From positions 266,365 through 330,364 of the forward strand of contig NZ_LJJB01000010.1 of the NCBI RefSeq assembly GCF_001420695.1: a DNA stretch of 64,000 nucleotides, in the 5' to 3' direction. Shown one piece after another: positions 26,688-34,916 of this stretch (position 1 is the stretch's first letter; every line of letters starts with the position of its first letter). Position numbers and translations under genes: made by a program. The DNA is from Brevibacillus choshinensis. GTDB taxonomy: Bacteria; Bacillota; Bacilli; Brevibacillales; Brevibacillaceae. A model generated the notes under the pieces. That model had not been told where the DNA came from. It ran no database searches and saw only the letters and a program-made list of their open reading frames with translations.

Positions 26688-27915
26688 GCGAGTGCTAGCA
26701 GGAGGATTACTCGTGATAGCACTTATGCTGCTCGTCACAGGCTGCTGGGATCAGGTACAGATTGAAGAACGAGGATTTGTGGTCGGAGTTGCTGTAGATT
26801 TTCCCCGAAATAAACAAGCTAAAGAGCAATCAAATCAAGAAGCACCGAATAAACCTGTTGGACAGAACCGATTTCTGATCACAACACAGCTAGTCATTCC
26901 CGGCGGTCTAGTCGCCTCCGGTCAATCCAATGGAGGCGGACAAAATACATCCAATGAAGCCTATCTCAATCTCGTCTCAGAGGGCGACTCTATCTTTGAA
27001 GTGGCTCGCGAGCTAGCTACTCGCTCCAGCCGCACGCCGTTTTACCAGCACTTAAAGGTTATGATCATCTCGGAGGAGGTTGCCAAGTCCAAGTACGGTT
27101 TTGCCAATGCCATCGATGTGACACTACGTGACCCTGATTCTCGACGCAGCTCTAAGGTATACATAGCCAAGGGGGACGCAAAGAGCGTCATAGAAGTGCG
27201 ACCAAAAACAGAAAAATTGCCATCTCTCTACATCGATTCCGTGGGAGAAAACATCGACAAAAACTCGCGTATGTTGCCGGATATACGTCTCGGGGATGTG
27301 CATCAGCAATTACTAAACAATTTCAGTTTTGCGATCCCAAGGATCACAGCTGAAAAACAAGAAGTGAAAATAGCAGGTGCGGCTGTCTTTGATACGGATA
27401 ATCACATGGTTGGTTTTTTGGGTGAAGAAGAGACGGAAGGGTTGAATTTCCTTACGGGGAAGGTACGTGGCGGGGTCGTAAAGGCAAAAATCAATAACGA
27501 CTTGGTCGTCATGAACATACAAGGTGCGAAAAAAAGTATCAAAGCCGACCTGAGAGATAAGCAACATATGAAGTTCAACATCAGTATTCAGTGCGAAGGA
27601 GCCGTCATGGAATCGTTTGTTCCTATGGATCTCTTGAATGAAAAATCGATAAAAAAGCTCCAGTCCGCCTTTGCCCACGAAATCGAGAGAATGAGTAAAG
27701 ACACGATCGCCAAGGTTCACAAGGAGATGCCTGTGGATGTTATTCGTCTAGGACGCTATCTCAAGCAAAATCACCACGAGCTGTGGAAGCAAATTCAATA
27801 TGATTGGGAGAAAGGACAGCAGCTATACCAAAAAAGTGATATCAATGTAGAAGCAAAGGTCTTTATCCGGAATATCGGTGGAATCAATAAAACCGAGAAC
27901 CCAATAGGACGGTGA
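26680..27915 (+). CDS. Spore germinant receptor lipoprotein subunit C (Ger(x)C family)
   Basis: 411 residues from the ATG at 26680. It has a lipoprotein signal with lipobox LVTGC followed by WDQVQIEERGFVVG, the classic Ger(x)C opening. The body holds the family segments ARELATRSSRTPFYQHLKV and HVGFLGEEETEGLNFLTGK-like blocks, ending in a C-terminal domain with KYQ-type helices. It overlaps the B gene by 8 bp and uses GAGGGGTG as ribosome binding site. It is anchored on the outer face of the spore inner membrane. Confidence 0.93.
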   Translation: MAKRVLAGGLLVIALMLLVTGCWDQVQIEERGFVVGVAVDFPRNKQAKEQSNQEAPNKPVGQNRFLITTQLVIPGGLVASGQSNGGGQNTSNEAYLNLVSEGDSIFEVARELATRSSRTPFYQHLKVMIISEEVAKSKYGFANAIDVTLRDPDSRRSSKVYIAKGDAKSVIEVRPKTEKLPSLYIDSVGENIDKNSRMLPDIRLGDVHQQLLNNFSFAIPRITAEKQEVKIAGAAVFDTDNHMVGFLGEEETEGLNFLTGKVRGGVVKAKINNDLVVMNIQGAKKSIKADLRDKQHMKFNISIQCEGAVMESFVPMDLLNEKSIKKLQSAFAHEIERMSKDTIAKVHKEMPVDVIRLGRYLKQNHHELWKQIQYDWEKGQQLYQKSDINVEAKVFIRNIGGINKTENPIGR

Positions 27916-27922
27916 CGCTGCC

Positions 27923-28075
27923 TTGCAAAATCTGTTTGGGTCGCTCCCCCCGTATTTGACACTGACAGGAGTCGTTCTGTCATTCTTGATCCCTTACCTC
28001 TTCACCAAAATCAGCGAAAAGTTGCATGAGCTGGGCGACCCTCCCTGGAAAAAGGGAGGGAAACCCAAGCAATAG
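27923..28075 (+). CDS. Small membrane protein, fourth gene of the ger operon (TTG start)
   Basis: A 50-residue frame starts at TTG 27923, 8 bases after the C-subunit stop, and ends at TAG 28073-28075. The product begins MQNLFGSLPPYLTLTG, has one hydrophobic helix (about 11-28) and ends in a basic GDPPWKKGGKPKQ tail. There is no ATG or GTG in frame after the preceding stop; AGGACGGTG is a plausible ribosome binding site at the right spacing. Some ger operons carry a small D gene that tunes receptor activity; this may be a short analogue. Hydrophobic pattern and tight spacing support it, but it could be fortuitous. Confidence 0.55.
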   Translation: MQNLFGSLPPYLTLTGVVLSFLIPYLFTKISEKLHELGDPPWKKGGKPKQ

Positions 28076-28092
28076 ACTTTCCCACATCCTAG

Positions 28093-28623
28093 CTAAGCGC
28101 GATATTGCGCGACGGCATCCGCGAACGCTTTGGCGTATGCTGGCAAATCTGGTGGGCGTCTTGAACCGATGATATGTCCGTCTACGACGACTTCTTCATC
28201 AACCCAGATGGCACCGGCATTTTCGATATCATCGCGAATTCCAGGCGTCGAGGTTGTCTTTACACCTTGGAGAATTTTCGCGGAGATCAGGACCCAACCC
28301 GCATGGCAGATGTGCCCGATCGGTTTCTTCGCTTGATCCATCTCTTGGATGAATGACAATATCTCAGGATAACGACGAAGCTTGTCAGGCGCCCAGCCGC
28401 CAGGAACCAATACGCCATCGTAGTCTTTTGCTTTGACATCACGGATGGATTTGTCGGATTGGCATGGGACGCCGTACTTTCCGGTATAGGTATGATTTGC
28501 CTCAGGCCCTACGAGGTCAACAGTGGCCCCTTCTTCTCTCAATCGAAGGACAGGATACCACAGCTCCAGATCTTCAAACTCATGCTCCACATAGCAGACG
28601 ATATGCTTCCCTGCAAGTCTCAC
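28093..28623 (-). CDS. DJ-1/PfpI-family protein (class I glutamine amidotransferase-like)
   Basis: 176 residues. The nucleophile elbow GHICHAGW carries Cys106 followed by His107, as in PfpI/YhbO/YraA proteins. A conserved Glu early in the fold (VEHEFEDLE, 13-20) would be the partner. Members act as stress-protective deglycases or glyoxalases, or as weak proteases; the exact activity is disputed. The start is GTG at 28623, with AAGGAGG eight bases upstream; an upstream start would add residues overlapping that site. Confidence 0.9.
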   Translation of the reverse strand: MRLAGKHIVCYVEHEFEDLELWYPVLRLREEGATVDLVGPEANHTYTGKYGVPCQSDKSIRDVKAKDYDGVLVPGGWAPDKLRRYPEILSFIQEMDQAKKPIGHICHAGWVLISAKILQGVKTTSTPGIRDDIENAGAIWVDEEVVVDGHIIGSRRPPDLPAYAKAFADAVAQYRA

Positions 28624-28689
28624 GAGATCAACCTCCTTTTTCCTCCATTGTAGCAGGCGGTCAGGCACAGGTCATGCTTGTCCTAGAAA

Positions 28690-28729
28690 ATGAAAAAGTG
28701 AGAAACAGGTTTTTCACGCTGTTTCCCAC
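28690..28729 (-). terminator. Intrinsic terminator after tRNA-Leu
   Basis: Minus strand GTGGGAAACAG pairs with CTGTTTCTCAC (28719-28729 and 28698-28708), followed by TTTTTCATTTTC. It lies about 30 bases beyond the CCA end. Confidence 0.85.
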
Positions 28730-28759
28730 CTTATGACAAATAACTATGTATAGAATTGC

Positions 28760-28842
28760 TGGTGCCGGTAGAGGGACTTGAACCCCCACGGTTTCCCTCA
28801 CGATTTTGAGTCGCGCGCGTCTGCCAATTCCGCCATACCGGC
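28760..28842 (-). tRNA. tRNA-Leu (anticodon CAA)
   Basis: On the minus strand the gene starts GCCGGTATGGCGG and ends TACCGGCACCA, with a 7-bp acceptor stem and an encoded CCA. The D-loop reads AATTGGCAGACGC. The anticodon stem CGCGA/TCGTG holds the loop CTCAAAA, giving CAA, which decodes UUG leucine. A long variable arm (AGGGAAACCGT region) marks a class II tRNA, and the T-arm is GGGGGTTCAAGTCCCTC. Confidence 0.95.
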
Positions 28843-28956
28843 CTAAAAGAATAAATCGGAGCACATTCGACAAATTCTGCAACATGCTTCAATACTTAAA
28901 TAATATACAGGCAAAAGAAGCCAAAATCAATACCGGATTTTTTTACCATTTCAACA

Positions 28957-30096
28957 TCATTTCTGTAGTTCTCTCGATAAGTATAAAATAAACATTCCCG
29001 CTACATTTATATAGGTATTCCTCGTCTCTGCCGAATCAGCCACTCCTCCATTGGATTGTTGCATGGTAAACAAATAGCGCTCAGCTACCCGTTTGTTTAC
29101 AGGTGATCGGGAAAACGCCTGCTCGCCTAGCAGGTAGGCTAACGTCGACAGCGTGTATGTACCTTCCCATTGTTTAAACGCTCCATGGTCATCCATTTGC
29201 TGCGCCATGGTTCTCAATGTCGAATCAAACATGGCCGGATCGCGGAGGAGACACGCTGACCATCCGTTGGCAAACCACCGTGCGTATGCTGGACGCATGG
29301 ATTGCTCCCCTGAGCCATCGAGCATGACTGTATACAGATCCTTTTTCGGGTCAAAAAAGCGTGCAAAATTGCTTTTTAATCGCTTTGCCTGTCTTTCTGC
29401 CGAGGATTCGGGAAACAACGCCGCTGCCGCAATGAGACCTGCATACGTCTCTGCATTGTCAGCCGCATATTTGACCTTGTATACCTGATAGTCGTGGATT
29501 GAGTGCGCGATTTTGTCCTTTCTCAGCTGGTACGAGCTCCAGTAAAGCCCGTCCACCGGATCGAGATTGTGCTCGGTGAGAAACTGATAGGCTCGCTTGG
29601 CGGCCCCTCGTATTTGCTCGCGAAGCTCAGGCCGATCGGTCCTCCTGTCGACCTCACGCGCGACATGTATAAACAGTGCCATCGTCGTGTCGATCCCGCG
29701 AATGGCAGCGAATTGGCGGTAGCTTCCAGGAACAGCTGGGACATACTCCTCACCTGCACGACGGTAAGAGAGGTGCCAGTCTCCCTGCGGTGTCTGTACG
29801 TGCATCAGCCACTGTACCCCTCGTTCTACTGCCAGCCAATACTTCGGGTCTCGAGTAAGATCGTACGTGCTGATGAGCCCCATCAAGGCGTAGAGCATAT
29901 TCGAATCCGTATTGATGTAACCTGACTCCACGATCGCACCATGTTCATCCTGCAGCTGTAAAATAAAGTTGGCTGCCTGCTCCAAGCGCATGAGTTGGGA
30001 ATCTCGCTCAGCCGCTTCTCCCACAGAATAGGCAAAGACCAGATTCCACACGAATAGAGCCACCAGCAGCAGCAATCCTTTCCGCCACACAGCCAT
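28957..30096 (-). CDS. Secreted protein of unknown function, probable alpha/alpha-toroid fold
   Basis: About 380 residues. The N-terminus (MAVWRKGLLLLVALFVWNLVF, then a VGEAA cleavage region) is a Sec signal peptide. The mature part is mostly helical, with repeated blocks such as YALMGLISTYDLTRDPKYWLAVERGVQWLMHVQ and PVNKRVAERYLFTMQQSNGGVADS that recall alpha/alpha-barrel glycoside hydrolases or terpene-cyclase-like toroids. I see no clear catalytic motif. GGAGGTGAG precedes the ATG at 30096. It is exported, perhaps acting on surface carbohydrates, but that is a guess. Confidence 0.7.
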   Translation of the reverse strand: MAVWRKGLLLLVALFVWNLVFAYSVGEAAERDSQLMRLEQAANFILQLQDEHGAIVESGYINTDSNMLYALMGLISTYDLTRDPKYWLAVERGVQWLMHVQTPQGDWHLSYRRAGEEYVPAVPGSYRQFAAIRGIDTTMALFIHVAREVDRRTDRPELREQIRGAAKRAYQFLTEHNLDPVDGLYWSSYQLRKDKIAHSIHDYQVYKVKYAADNAETYAGLIAAAALFPESSAERQAKRLKSNFARFFDPKKDLYTVMLDGSGEQSMRPAYARWFANGWSACLLRDPAMFDSTLRTMAQQMDDHGAFKQWEGTYTLSTLAYLLGEQAFSRSPVNKRVAERYLFTMQQSNGGVADSAETRNTYINVAGMFILYLSRELQK

Positions 30097-30139
30097 GATT
30101 TGCTCACCTCCGGGAAAACATAGTTTCCCCAAATGAGCG

Positions 30140-30310
30140 TTACCAATTCCACACTTCTAACCTGCCTAGCTTTAAATCATGAAAAAGCGGATTCTGTCGC
30201 AGCTTTTCCAATTCCCTCACAGGACCTGTCACTACTGCGCCATAGACCATCACGCCGTTCTTTTTGAGATAGTCCAGACGATGGGTGTGATACAGCACCT
30301 CCTTCCACAG
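30140..30310 (-). pseudogene. Fragment of an anti-sigma factor (sigma regulator C-terminal domain)
   Basis: The minus strand reads 56 residues, with an in-frame TAG just upstream (30311-30313). They include VLYHTHRLDYLKKNGVMVYG, then AVVTGPVRELEKLRQNP and an end in LGRLEVWNW. This matches the end of the C-terminal domain of ECF-sigma-factor regulators in Bacilli. The N-terminal transmembrane and sensor parts are absent. An AAGGAGGTG lies inside the frame but no good ATG follows it. I infer a decayed gene, left between two intact genes on the same strand. Confidence 0.55.
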
Positions 30311-30323
30311 CTAAAGAAAAAAT

Positions 30324-30797
30324 TCATCGACAACGCGCACAGCAACCGATCGGCGGCGTCCTCTCATGACCTGGCAAACTAAACGGATAGTCGAGCGGAT
30401 GACGTCCTACTACAATCCATCTCCCATCCGCTTTTTTGCGTAATTGGTATACGCGAAAAAAACGATCGCTCGGATCAAAAGCAAACCATACGGCCAACGT
30501 AACATTCGGACCACAACGGGACAGAACCTGCGATTTTACGACCGGAGGTGCTCCGATTGTATCCCCTACCGGCACGGCCAGCTTTCCATTGATCCGGCGT
30601 AAATCCAGATTTCCGATCACACGGTTCACCAGACAAGGAGTCATACTTTTTAGCAAGAATCGGCGAATTTTTGCGACTGATTGAAAGCGCTCCGGTAGCA
30701 GCCTTCCTCGATTCCCCACCCTTTTCTGGGCGGAGAGAACGATGGTAAAAAATGCTCGCTCTGCATTTCTCACGGTTTGCACCCATATTTTTTTCAT
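30324..30797 (-). CDS. Hypothetical protein, basic, function unknown
   Basis: 157 residues from the ATG at 30797, which follows GGAGGGAGGAATGCCGG. The product is basic. Its middle segment (GKLAVPVGDTIGAPPVVKSQVLSRCGPNVTLAVWFAFDPSDRF as separate stretches) looks beta-rich, suggesting a small soluble domain of the type that sits in the cytoplasm. The end (PPIGCCARCR) is cysteine-rich and runs into the stop just before the anti-sigma fragment. The C-terminal tail may be altered by the same decay that left that fragment. I do not recognise the family. Confidence 0.55.
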   Translation of the reverse strand: MKKIWVQTVRNAERAFFTIVLSAQKRVGNRGRLLPERFQSVAKIRRFLLKSMTPCLVNRVIGNLDLRRINGKLAVPVGDTIGAPPVVKSQVLSRCGPNVTLAVWFAFDPSDRFFRVYQLRKKADGRWIVVGRHPLDYPFSLPGHERTPPIGCCARCR

Positions 30798-30933
30798 CCG
30801 GCATTCCTCCCTCCTACAAGGGTATGCAACCAGAAGCACATGCGGTTGGACTGTTGCCTGCGTACATATTCAGCAACAGGACCGGACAAATTATTGTGGT
30901 GCTTTACCATTCATGATTCAAGGAGGTACACTC

Positions 30934-31164
30934 ATGCCTAGTCAAATCAATACGGATTCCCTGAAAAAAGCAGAGGTTTCCACTGAGCTCGCCAAGTCGA
31001 TGATTAGCCAAGCCATTCAGCAATCTGCCGCCAACCCTCAATTGGCTGAAGAGGCACTCAAGCAAGCATCCCAGGAGATCGCTCAGGCGCAAACCATGGT
31101 GTCTCAAGTACAATCCACTATTCAGACCCAACAAGCGCAGGAACAGCAGCAGAAAACCAAGTAG
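30934..31164 (+). CDS. Small helical Gln/Ala-rich protein, function unknown
   Basis: 76 residues from the ATG at 30934, with AAGGAGG eight bases upstream. The product is almost entirely predicted helix, rich in Gln, Ala and Ser (SMISQAIQQSAANPQLAEEAL, QAQTMVSQVQST), with heptad-like spacing that may allow coiled-coil pairing. No signal peptide or membrane segment. A longer frame upstream lacks a ribosome binding site. It looks like one of the small, soluble, low-complexity proteins common in spore formers, but I do not recognise a family. Confidence 0.65.
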   Translation: MPSQINTDSLKKAEVSTELAKSMISQAIQQSAANPQLAEEALKQASQEIAQAQTMVSQVQSTIQTQQAQEQQQKTK

Positions 31165-31170
31165 TTCATA

Positions 31171-31201
31171 ATCAGGCGAATCCAGCGCGGGTTCGCCTGA
31201 T
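31171..31201 (+). terminator. Terminator-like hairpin after the Gln-rich protein gene
   Basis: ATCAGGCGAA pairs with TTCGCCTGAT (10 bp). The following CCTATTTCTTA is only moderately T-rich. Confidence 0.65.
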
Positions 31202-31299
31202 CCTATTTCTTATGCATGTCCCACTCCATTCTGGTAAAACGAACCGCCCTCTCGTAAAATGAGCATACCAGACTTCATGTATGATCTGAGGAGGGGAGC

Positions 31300-31728
31300 A
31301 TGATGTTACAACCAACCGGCATCAATCATCTTTTGTTTTCCGTGTCTGACCTGGAGAGGTCTTTTCGCTTTTATCAGGAAGTCCTAGGTGCAATTCCACT
31401 CGTGCGCGGTAGAAAGCTGGCGTATTTTGATCTGAATGGATACTGGCTTGCCTTAAATGAAGAGCAGGATATCCCCCGTCAAGAAATCCACCAGTCTTAT
31501 ACTCATTTGGCCTTCTCGATTGAGGAAGATACGTTTGATACCTGGCTGGCACACCTAAAGCAACACGATGTCCACATCCTGCCCGGAAGAGAGCGCGATG
31601 TACGTGACAAACGCTCCATTTATTTCACGGACCCCGACGGTCACAAGTTTGAATTACATACAGGAACGTTGGAAGATCGGCTTGCCTATTATCGTCAGGA
31701 TAAACATCATGTGACATTTTTTGAATAA
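31300..31728 (+). CDS. fosB: Metallothiol transferase FosB (fosfomycin resistance)
   Basis: 142 residues, vicinal oxygen chelate fold. The metal ligands of the FosB family are all present: His10 ([11 protein letters not shown]), His69 (SYTHLAFSI) and Glu118 ([12 protein letters not shown]). The blocks [18 protein letters not shown] and [13 protein letters not shown] closely match Bacillus/Staphylococcus FosB. It adds bacillithiol or cysteine to fosfomycin, opening the epoxide in the cytoplasm. GAGGAGGGG lies before tandem ATGs (31300/31303). Its presence fits a bacillithiol-making Firmicute. Confidence 0.92.
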   Translation: MMLQPTGINHLLFSVSDLERSFRFYQEVLGAIPLVRGRKLAYFDLNGYWLALNEEQDIPRQEIHQSYTHLAFSIEEDTFDTWLAHLKQHDVHILPGRERDVRDKRSIYFTDPDGHKFELHTGTLEDRLAYYRQDKHHVTFFE

Positions 31729-31798
31729 AGAATGATATACTTATGACAATCTTTACAAACATTTCACAAATTCACAATAGTTCGATCGTTATATTCAC

Positions 31799-31826
31799 TT
31801 TCACTCATTTGGACAAATGTTATAAT
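31799..31826 (+). promoter_or_regulatory. Promoter of the globin-coupled chemoreceptor
   Basis: TTTCAC (31799-31804), 16-bp spacer, TATAAT (31821-31826). The -10 is perfect, the -35 moderate. No sigma-D element was seen although chemoreceptors often use it. Confidence 0.5.
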
Positions 31827-31836
31827 ATAGCCACAA

Positions 31837-31863
31837 ACGACCTATTCCCAACGAATAGGTCGT
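31837..31863 (+). promoter_or_regulatory. Perfect 11-bp hairpin at the expected 5' end of the chemoreceptor mRNA
   Basis: ACGACCTATTC ccaac GAATAGGTCGT, followed by CTTTTATG, starts only about 4 bases after the predicted transcription start. It could be a 5'-stabilising hairpin or an early attenuator, or it could serve as the terminator of fosB, which has no other clear one. Confidence 0.5.
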
Positions 31864-31888
31864 CTTTTATGATAACGGAGGTATCCTA

Positions 31889-33610
31889 ATGTTTGGTAAG
31901 CGAGCAGTACACGTGGAAACAGCCCCCATCCAGAATAGCAACATACACATGACAGAGCGGCTGGAGGGTAAACTTAAATTTTTACAATTCAATCAAGAGG
32001 ATCTGGAACGAATTCAAAAGCTAGATCCGCTGCTTCAGGAACATTTGGAGGCAATTACCGATCGCCATTATCAAATGCTCAATGAGTTTTCCAACCTGAT
32101 GAATATTGTGGAAGCGCATTCAACTATCGAACGTCTTTCCGCTTCCTTTCGCCGTTATCTGCAATCCCTTTCTAATACTCTACTGGATGATGCCTATGTC
32201 GCAGGTCGGGAAAAAATCGGCGAGGTACACAGCCGCATCGGCCTCGCTCCTGAGTGGTACACCGGTTCATACTTGAGAATATACGAGTTCTTGATCCCCG
32301 CCATCGTCCAAGCTCACTCCAAACGCCCTCAAGAACTTTCCGCTGTCCTTTTGTCACTGATTAAGTTGCTGACCTTAGACTCCCAAATCGTGGTTCAATC
32401 TTATCAGGAAGACAACGAATACATAGTAATCGATCAGCTGGGACATGTACTCGAGCTGGTCATGCAAATCGATAAGATCAAGCACGTCCTCGATACCGTG
32501 GAGACAACAACCAGCGAAGCCAAAACGGTCCGTGTCGCTTCCGAGCAATTGTCTGAATCCGTGCAAAAGGTCGCCCAATCGGCCTTGCATGTTGCAGAAA
32601 ATGCCAATACCACGATGGAACAGGCGGCTGCCGGAAAAGAAATCATCCAGTCTTCCCTGAGTAGCTTCCTGTCGATGGCCGATGAATTTTATGAAATGAA
32701 GACCAAGATTACGCATCTCATGACATCCATCGAAAATATATCGCAGGTCGTGCAGGTCATCCGCAATGTAGCCGATCAGACCAACCTGCTCGCCCTCAAC
32801 GCATCCATCGAAGCCGCTCGTGCGGGAGAACATGGACGTGGCTTCGCAGTGGTCGCCGAGGAAGTCCGGAAATTGGCGGAGCAGACCAAGCAATCCGCGC
32901 AGAGTATCACCACAACCATCAAGAACGTCCAGTCTGAAGCACATCAAGTGAGTGAATCGGCAGTACAGATGAGTGATCACGTCGGCCAAAAGGTCAGTCA
33001 AACGCGTGAAGCGATCGATCTGCTCGATGATATCGTCACGAACATCGAAAAGGTCGGCCATGCCACGGGACACATCGCCTCCATCGCTCAAGAGCAATCG
33101 GCTGCCACGAGTGAAATTTCGCAACGTATCTCGCATGTTCAAAGCAATATGGAACAAATCGCCGAGAACGTCGAGCATGCGGGCCAAAATGTTTATGACA
33201 TCGGTGCCGCCATCAATGAAATGCACAAGATCAGTATCAGCCAGTCCGAACAGCTGAAAGCCAAACATTACTTGCGAATCGTCAAGACGGACCATCTCCT
33301 GTGGAAATGGTGGCTCTACAACTTCATGCTGGGCTATCACCGTATCGAAGAGAAGGATTTGGTCGACCATCTGCAATGCCGCCTGGGCAAGTGGTATCAA
33401 GAAGCCAAGAACAACCCTAGCCTCCAGTCCTTACCTGCCTTCCAACAGCTTGATGAACCACATCGCCAGTTCCACGAAATCGTTCGCCGAATTTTCCATC
33501 TTGTTCAGGCAGGGAAACAAAAAGAAGCGGAAGCGGCCTTTACTTCCCTAGAAGAGATTTCCCAGCTCGTCTTGCAACGGCTCGAAGAATTAGCCGCGAC
33601 TATGCGGTAG
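31889..33610 (+). CDS. Globin-coupled chemoreceptor with C-terminal zinc-binding (CZB) domain
   Basis: 573 residues in three parts. Residues about 25-180 are a protoglobin domain with the proximal haem ligand His114 in [18 protein letters not shown], as in HemAT. Residues about 200-450 are a cytoplasmic MCP signalling domain whose tip reads [21 protein letters not shown] across 289-309. Residues about 465-570 form a CZB domain with the expected ligands His469, Cys497 ([10 protein letters not shown]), His525 and His529. No membrane segment, so it is a soluble sensor. HemAT senses oxygen; CZB domains bind zinc and are linked to oxidant or zinc sensing. B. subtilis HemAT lacks the CZB part. GGAGG lies 7 bases before the ATG. 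Confidence 0.92.
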   Translation: MFGKRAVHVETAPIQNSNIHMTERLEGKLKFLQFNQEDLERIQKLDPLLQEHLEAITDRHYQMLNEFSNLMNIVEAHSTIERLSASFRRYLQSLSNTLLDDAYVAGREKIGEVHSRIGLAPEWYTGSYLRIYEFLIPAIVQAHSKRPQELSAVLLSLIKLLTLDSQIVVQSYQEDNEYIVIDQLGHVLELVMQIDKIKHVLDTVETTTSEAKTVRVASEQLSESVQKVAQSALHVAENANTTMEQAAAGKEIIQSSLSSFLSMADEFYEMKTKITHLMTSIENISQVVQVIRNVADQTNLLALNASIEAARAGEHGRGFAVVAEEVRKLAEQTKQSAQSITTTIKNVQSEAHQVSESAVQMSDHVGQKVSQTREAIDLLDDIVTNIEKVGHATGHIASIAQEQSAATSEISQRISHVQSNMEQIAENVEHAGQNVYDIGAAINEMHKISISQSEQLKAKHYLRIVKTDHLLWKWWLYNFMLGYHRIEEKDLVDHLQCRLGKWYQEAKNNPSLQSLPAFQQLDEPHRQFHEIVRRIFHLVQAGKQKEAEAAFTSLEEISQLVLQRLEELAATMR

Positions 33611-33621
33611 GGCTCAGCCTT

Positions 33622-34734
33622 TTACGCCCTTCTCTTCTTTCTTGCGGACCGTCTCCCTGTTGCAGATTTTTTGGTCACAACCCTGCTAAGCTGCGCTGCA
33701 GTCAATGGCTGCGTATATTTCGGATGGTTGCGCTGTCCCGTTTGTGCAAGTCGTCCACGGCTCCCATTTGCTCTCGCAACACGAACACCAAAAGCTTGCA
33801 TCGCCCAATGCACAGGAAAAGCGATCGACAGTCTGCCATCCGCAGAGCCAGCAAAGTTCACGGCCGCGGCATAATTGCCAGTAGTCAGCCATACCGATCC
33901 GGAGTCGCCCGCAAGCGAGACTGCCCTCTGACCCCGGATCACCGTCTGGTTGCGAAATCGTATCGTTCCCAATCCACCGAGACTGCCATAGTCGACGTCG
34001 ATGTCCGTATGAATGGACTCGACGACTCCACTCACACGTCCAGTCGTACGACCCACTTTCTTGAACCTGGCACCTACTGCATACCCGCGCACGTGACCCC
34101 GTACAGAACCTACCGTTGCGTACCGAGGCGCAAGGAGGCCATTGGAAGTCGGGATGGATAGGGCGGCATCCATATAGTTGATCGCATTCCTTTGCAATCG
34201 CACAAACCTGTAGAGCCTTCCAATCCGACTCACGCCAGACCGCCCTCCGTCAGCCCCTCCTGGTTGGATCGTTTCTGTATAGCCGCTGGAATTATTCCGA
34301 TTCAGCACATGGTTGTTGCTCAGCAAGTAGCGCTGAGCACGCCGCGCTGCTTGGGAGACGATCAGTCCAGCAGTCCCTGATATGCCTGGATAGCCGACAC
34401 TATAGCCTGCGACGACTGGCCGGATTCTACGACGAAAGGCCCCTCTCGCCACTGTCGGACGGGCAATGGGATGGCAGCAGCAACGACCTGACACAATGGT
34501 CCTCACCGGTACCGAGACATGTCCCTTTGCTCGATGCCTTTTGACAAAGACACAGCTCGGGCAGCGTTTGGCCACAGTCGCACTCGCATCGATGGTATAC
34601 ATCACGATACAGGCACCGCCCTTTTTATCTTTTCCATTCACATAGCCTACTCCGATGCCGATGACACCCGGCATCCCCTTCCACTTTTTCAGCAACTGTT
34701 GTTTGGCTCGCAATGCTTCCCGAAAGGTAGCCAT
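33622..34734 (-). CDS. Trypsin-like serine protease without signal peptide
   Basis: 370 residues, strongly basic. The chymotrypsin-fold triad is visible: His142 (LSNNHVLNR), Asp189 (INYMDAALS) and Ser278 (SLAGDSGSVW). The first 100 residues form a separate N-terminal domain beginning ATFREALRAKQQLLKKW, with GVIGIGVGYV and cysteine clusters (CPSC near 59, CCC at 85-87). No signal peptide or membrane segment, unlike DegP/HtrA, and no PDZ domain. The C-terminal tail is Arg/Lys-rich. GGAAGGG precedes the ATG at 34734. It converges tail-to-tail with the chemoreceptor (11 bp apart). Target unknown. Confidence 0.82.
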   Translation of the reverse strand: MATFREALRAKQQLLKKWKGMPGVIGIGVGYVNGKDKKGGACIVMYTIDASATVAKRCPSCVFVKRHRAKGHVSVPVRTIVSGRCCCHPIARPTVARGAFRRRIRPVVAGYSVGYPGISGTAGLIVSQAARRAQRYLLSNNHVLNRNNSSGYTETIQPGGADGGRSGVSRIGRLYRFVRLQRNAINYMDAALSIPTSNGLLAPRYATVGSVRGHVRGYAVGARFKKVGRTTGRVSGVVESIHTDIDVDYGSLGGLGTIRFRNQTVIRGQRAVSLAGDSGSVWLTTGNYAAAVNFAGSADGRLSIAFPVHWAMQAFGVRVARANGSRGRLAQTGQRNHPKYTQPLTAAQLSRVVTKKSATGRRSARKKRRA

Positions 34735-34845
34735 CAGATCCCTTCCTTCCATCGATCGTTTTACATTGCCATCGTATGTAAGACTTGGCCGACTTTATTG
34801 GACACCTGACACAAGCTTGACCGCCTTTTTTGCTTTTCTGTACGA

Positions 34846-34887
34846 AAAAAACCGCCTAGCTCTCTTTTCAAGAGCCAAGCGGTTTTT
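34846..34887. terminator. Bidirectional terminator after pbuX
   Basis: AAAAACCGC pairs with GCGGTTTTT, and inside it GCTCT pairs with AGAGC. T-runs on both strands; on the minus strand it ends the xpt-pbuX operon. Confidence 0.88.
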
Positions 34888-34916
34888 CGTTTTACTATGG
34901 ATGTCACTGTATCCGT

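Noticed and set aside
32375-33400. Open frame of 341 codons on the minus strand inside the chemoreceptor gene
   Set aside because: Antisense to a well-supported globin/MCP/CZB gene; the apparent length comes from codon bias of the sense gene.
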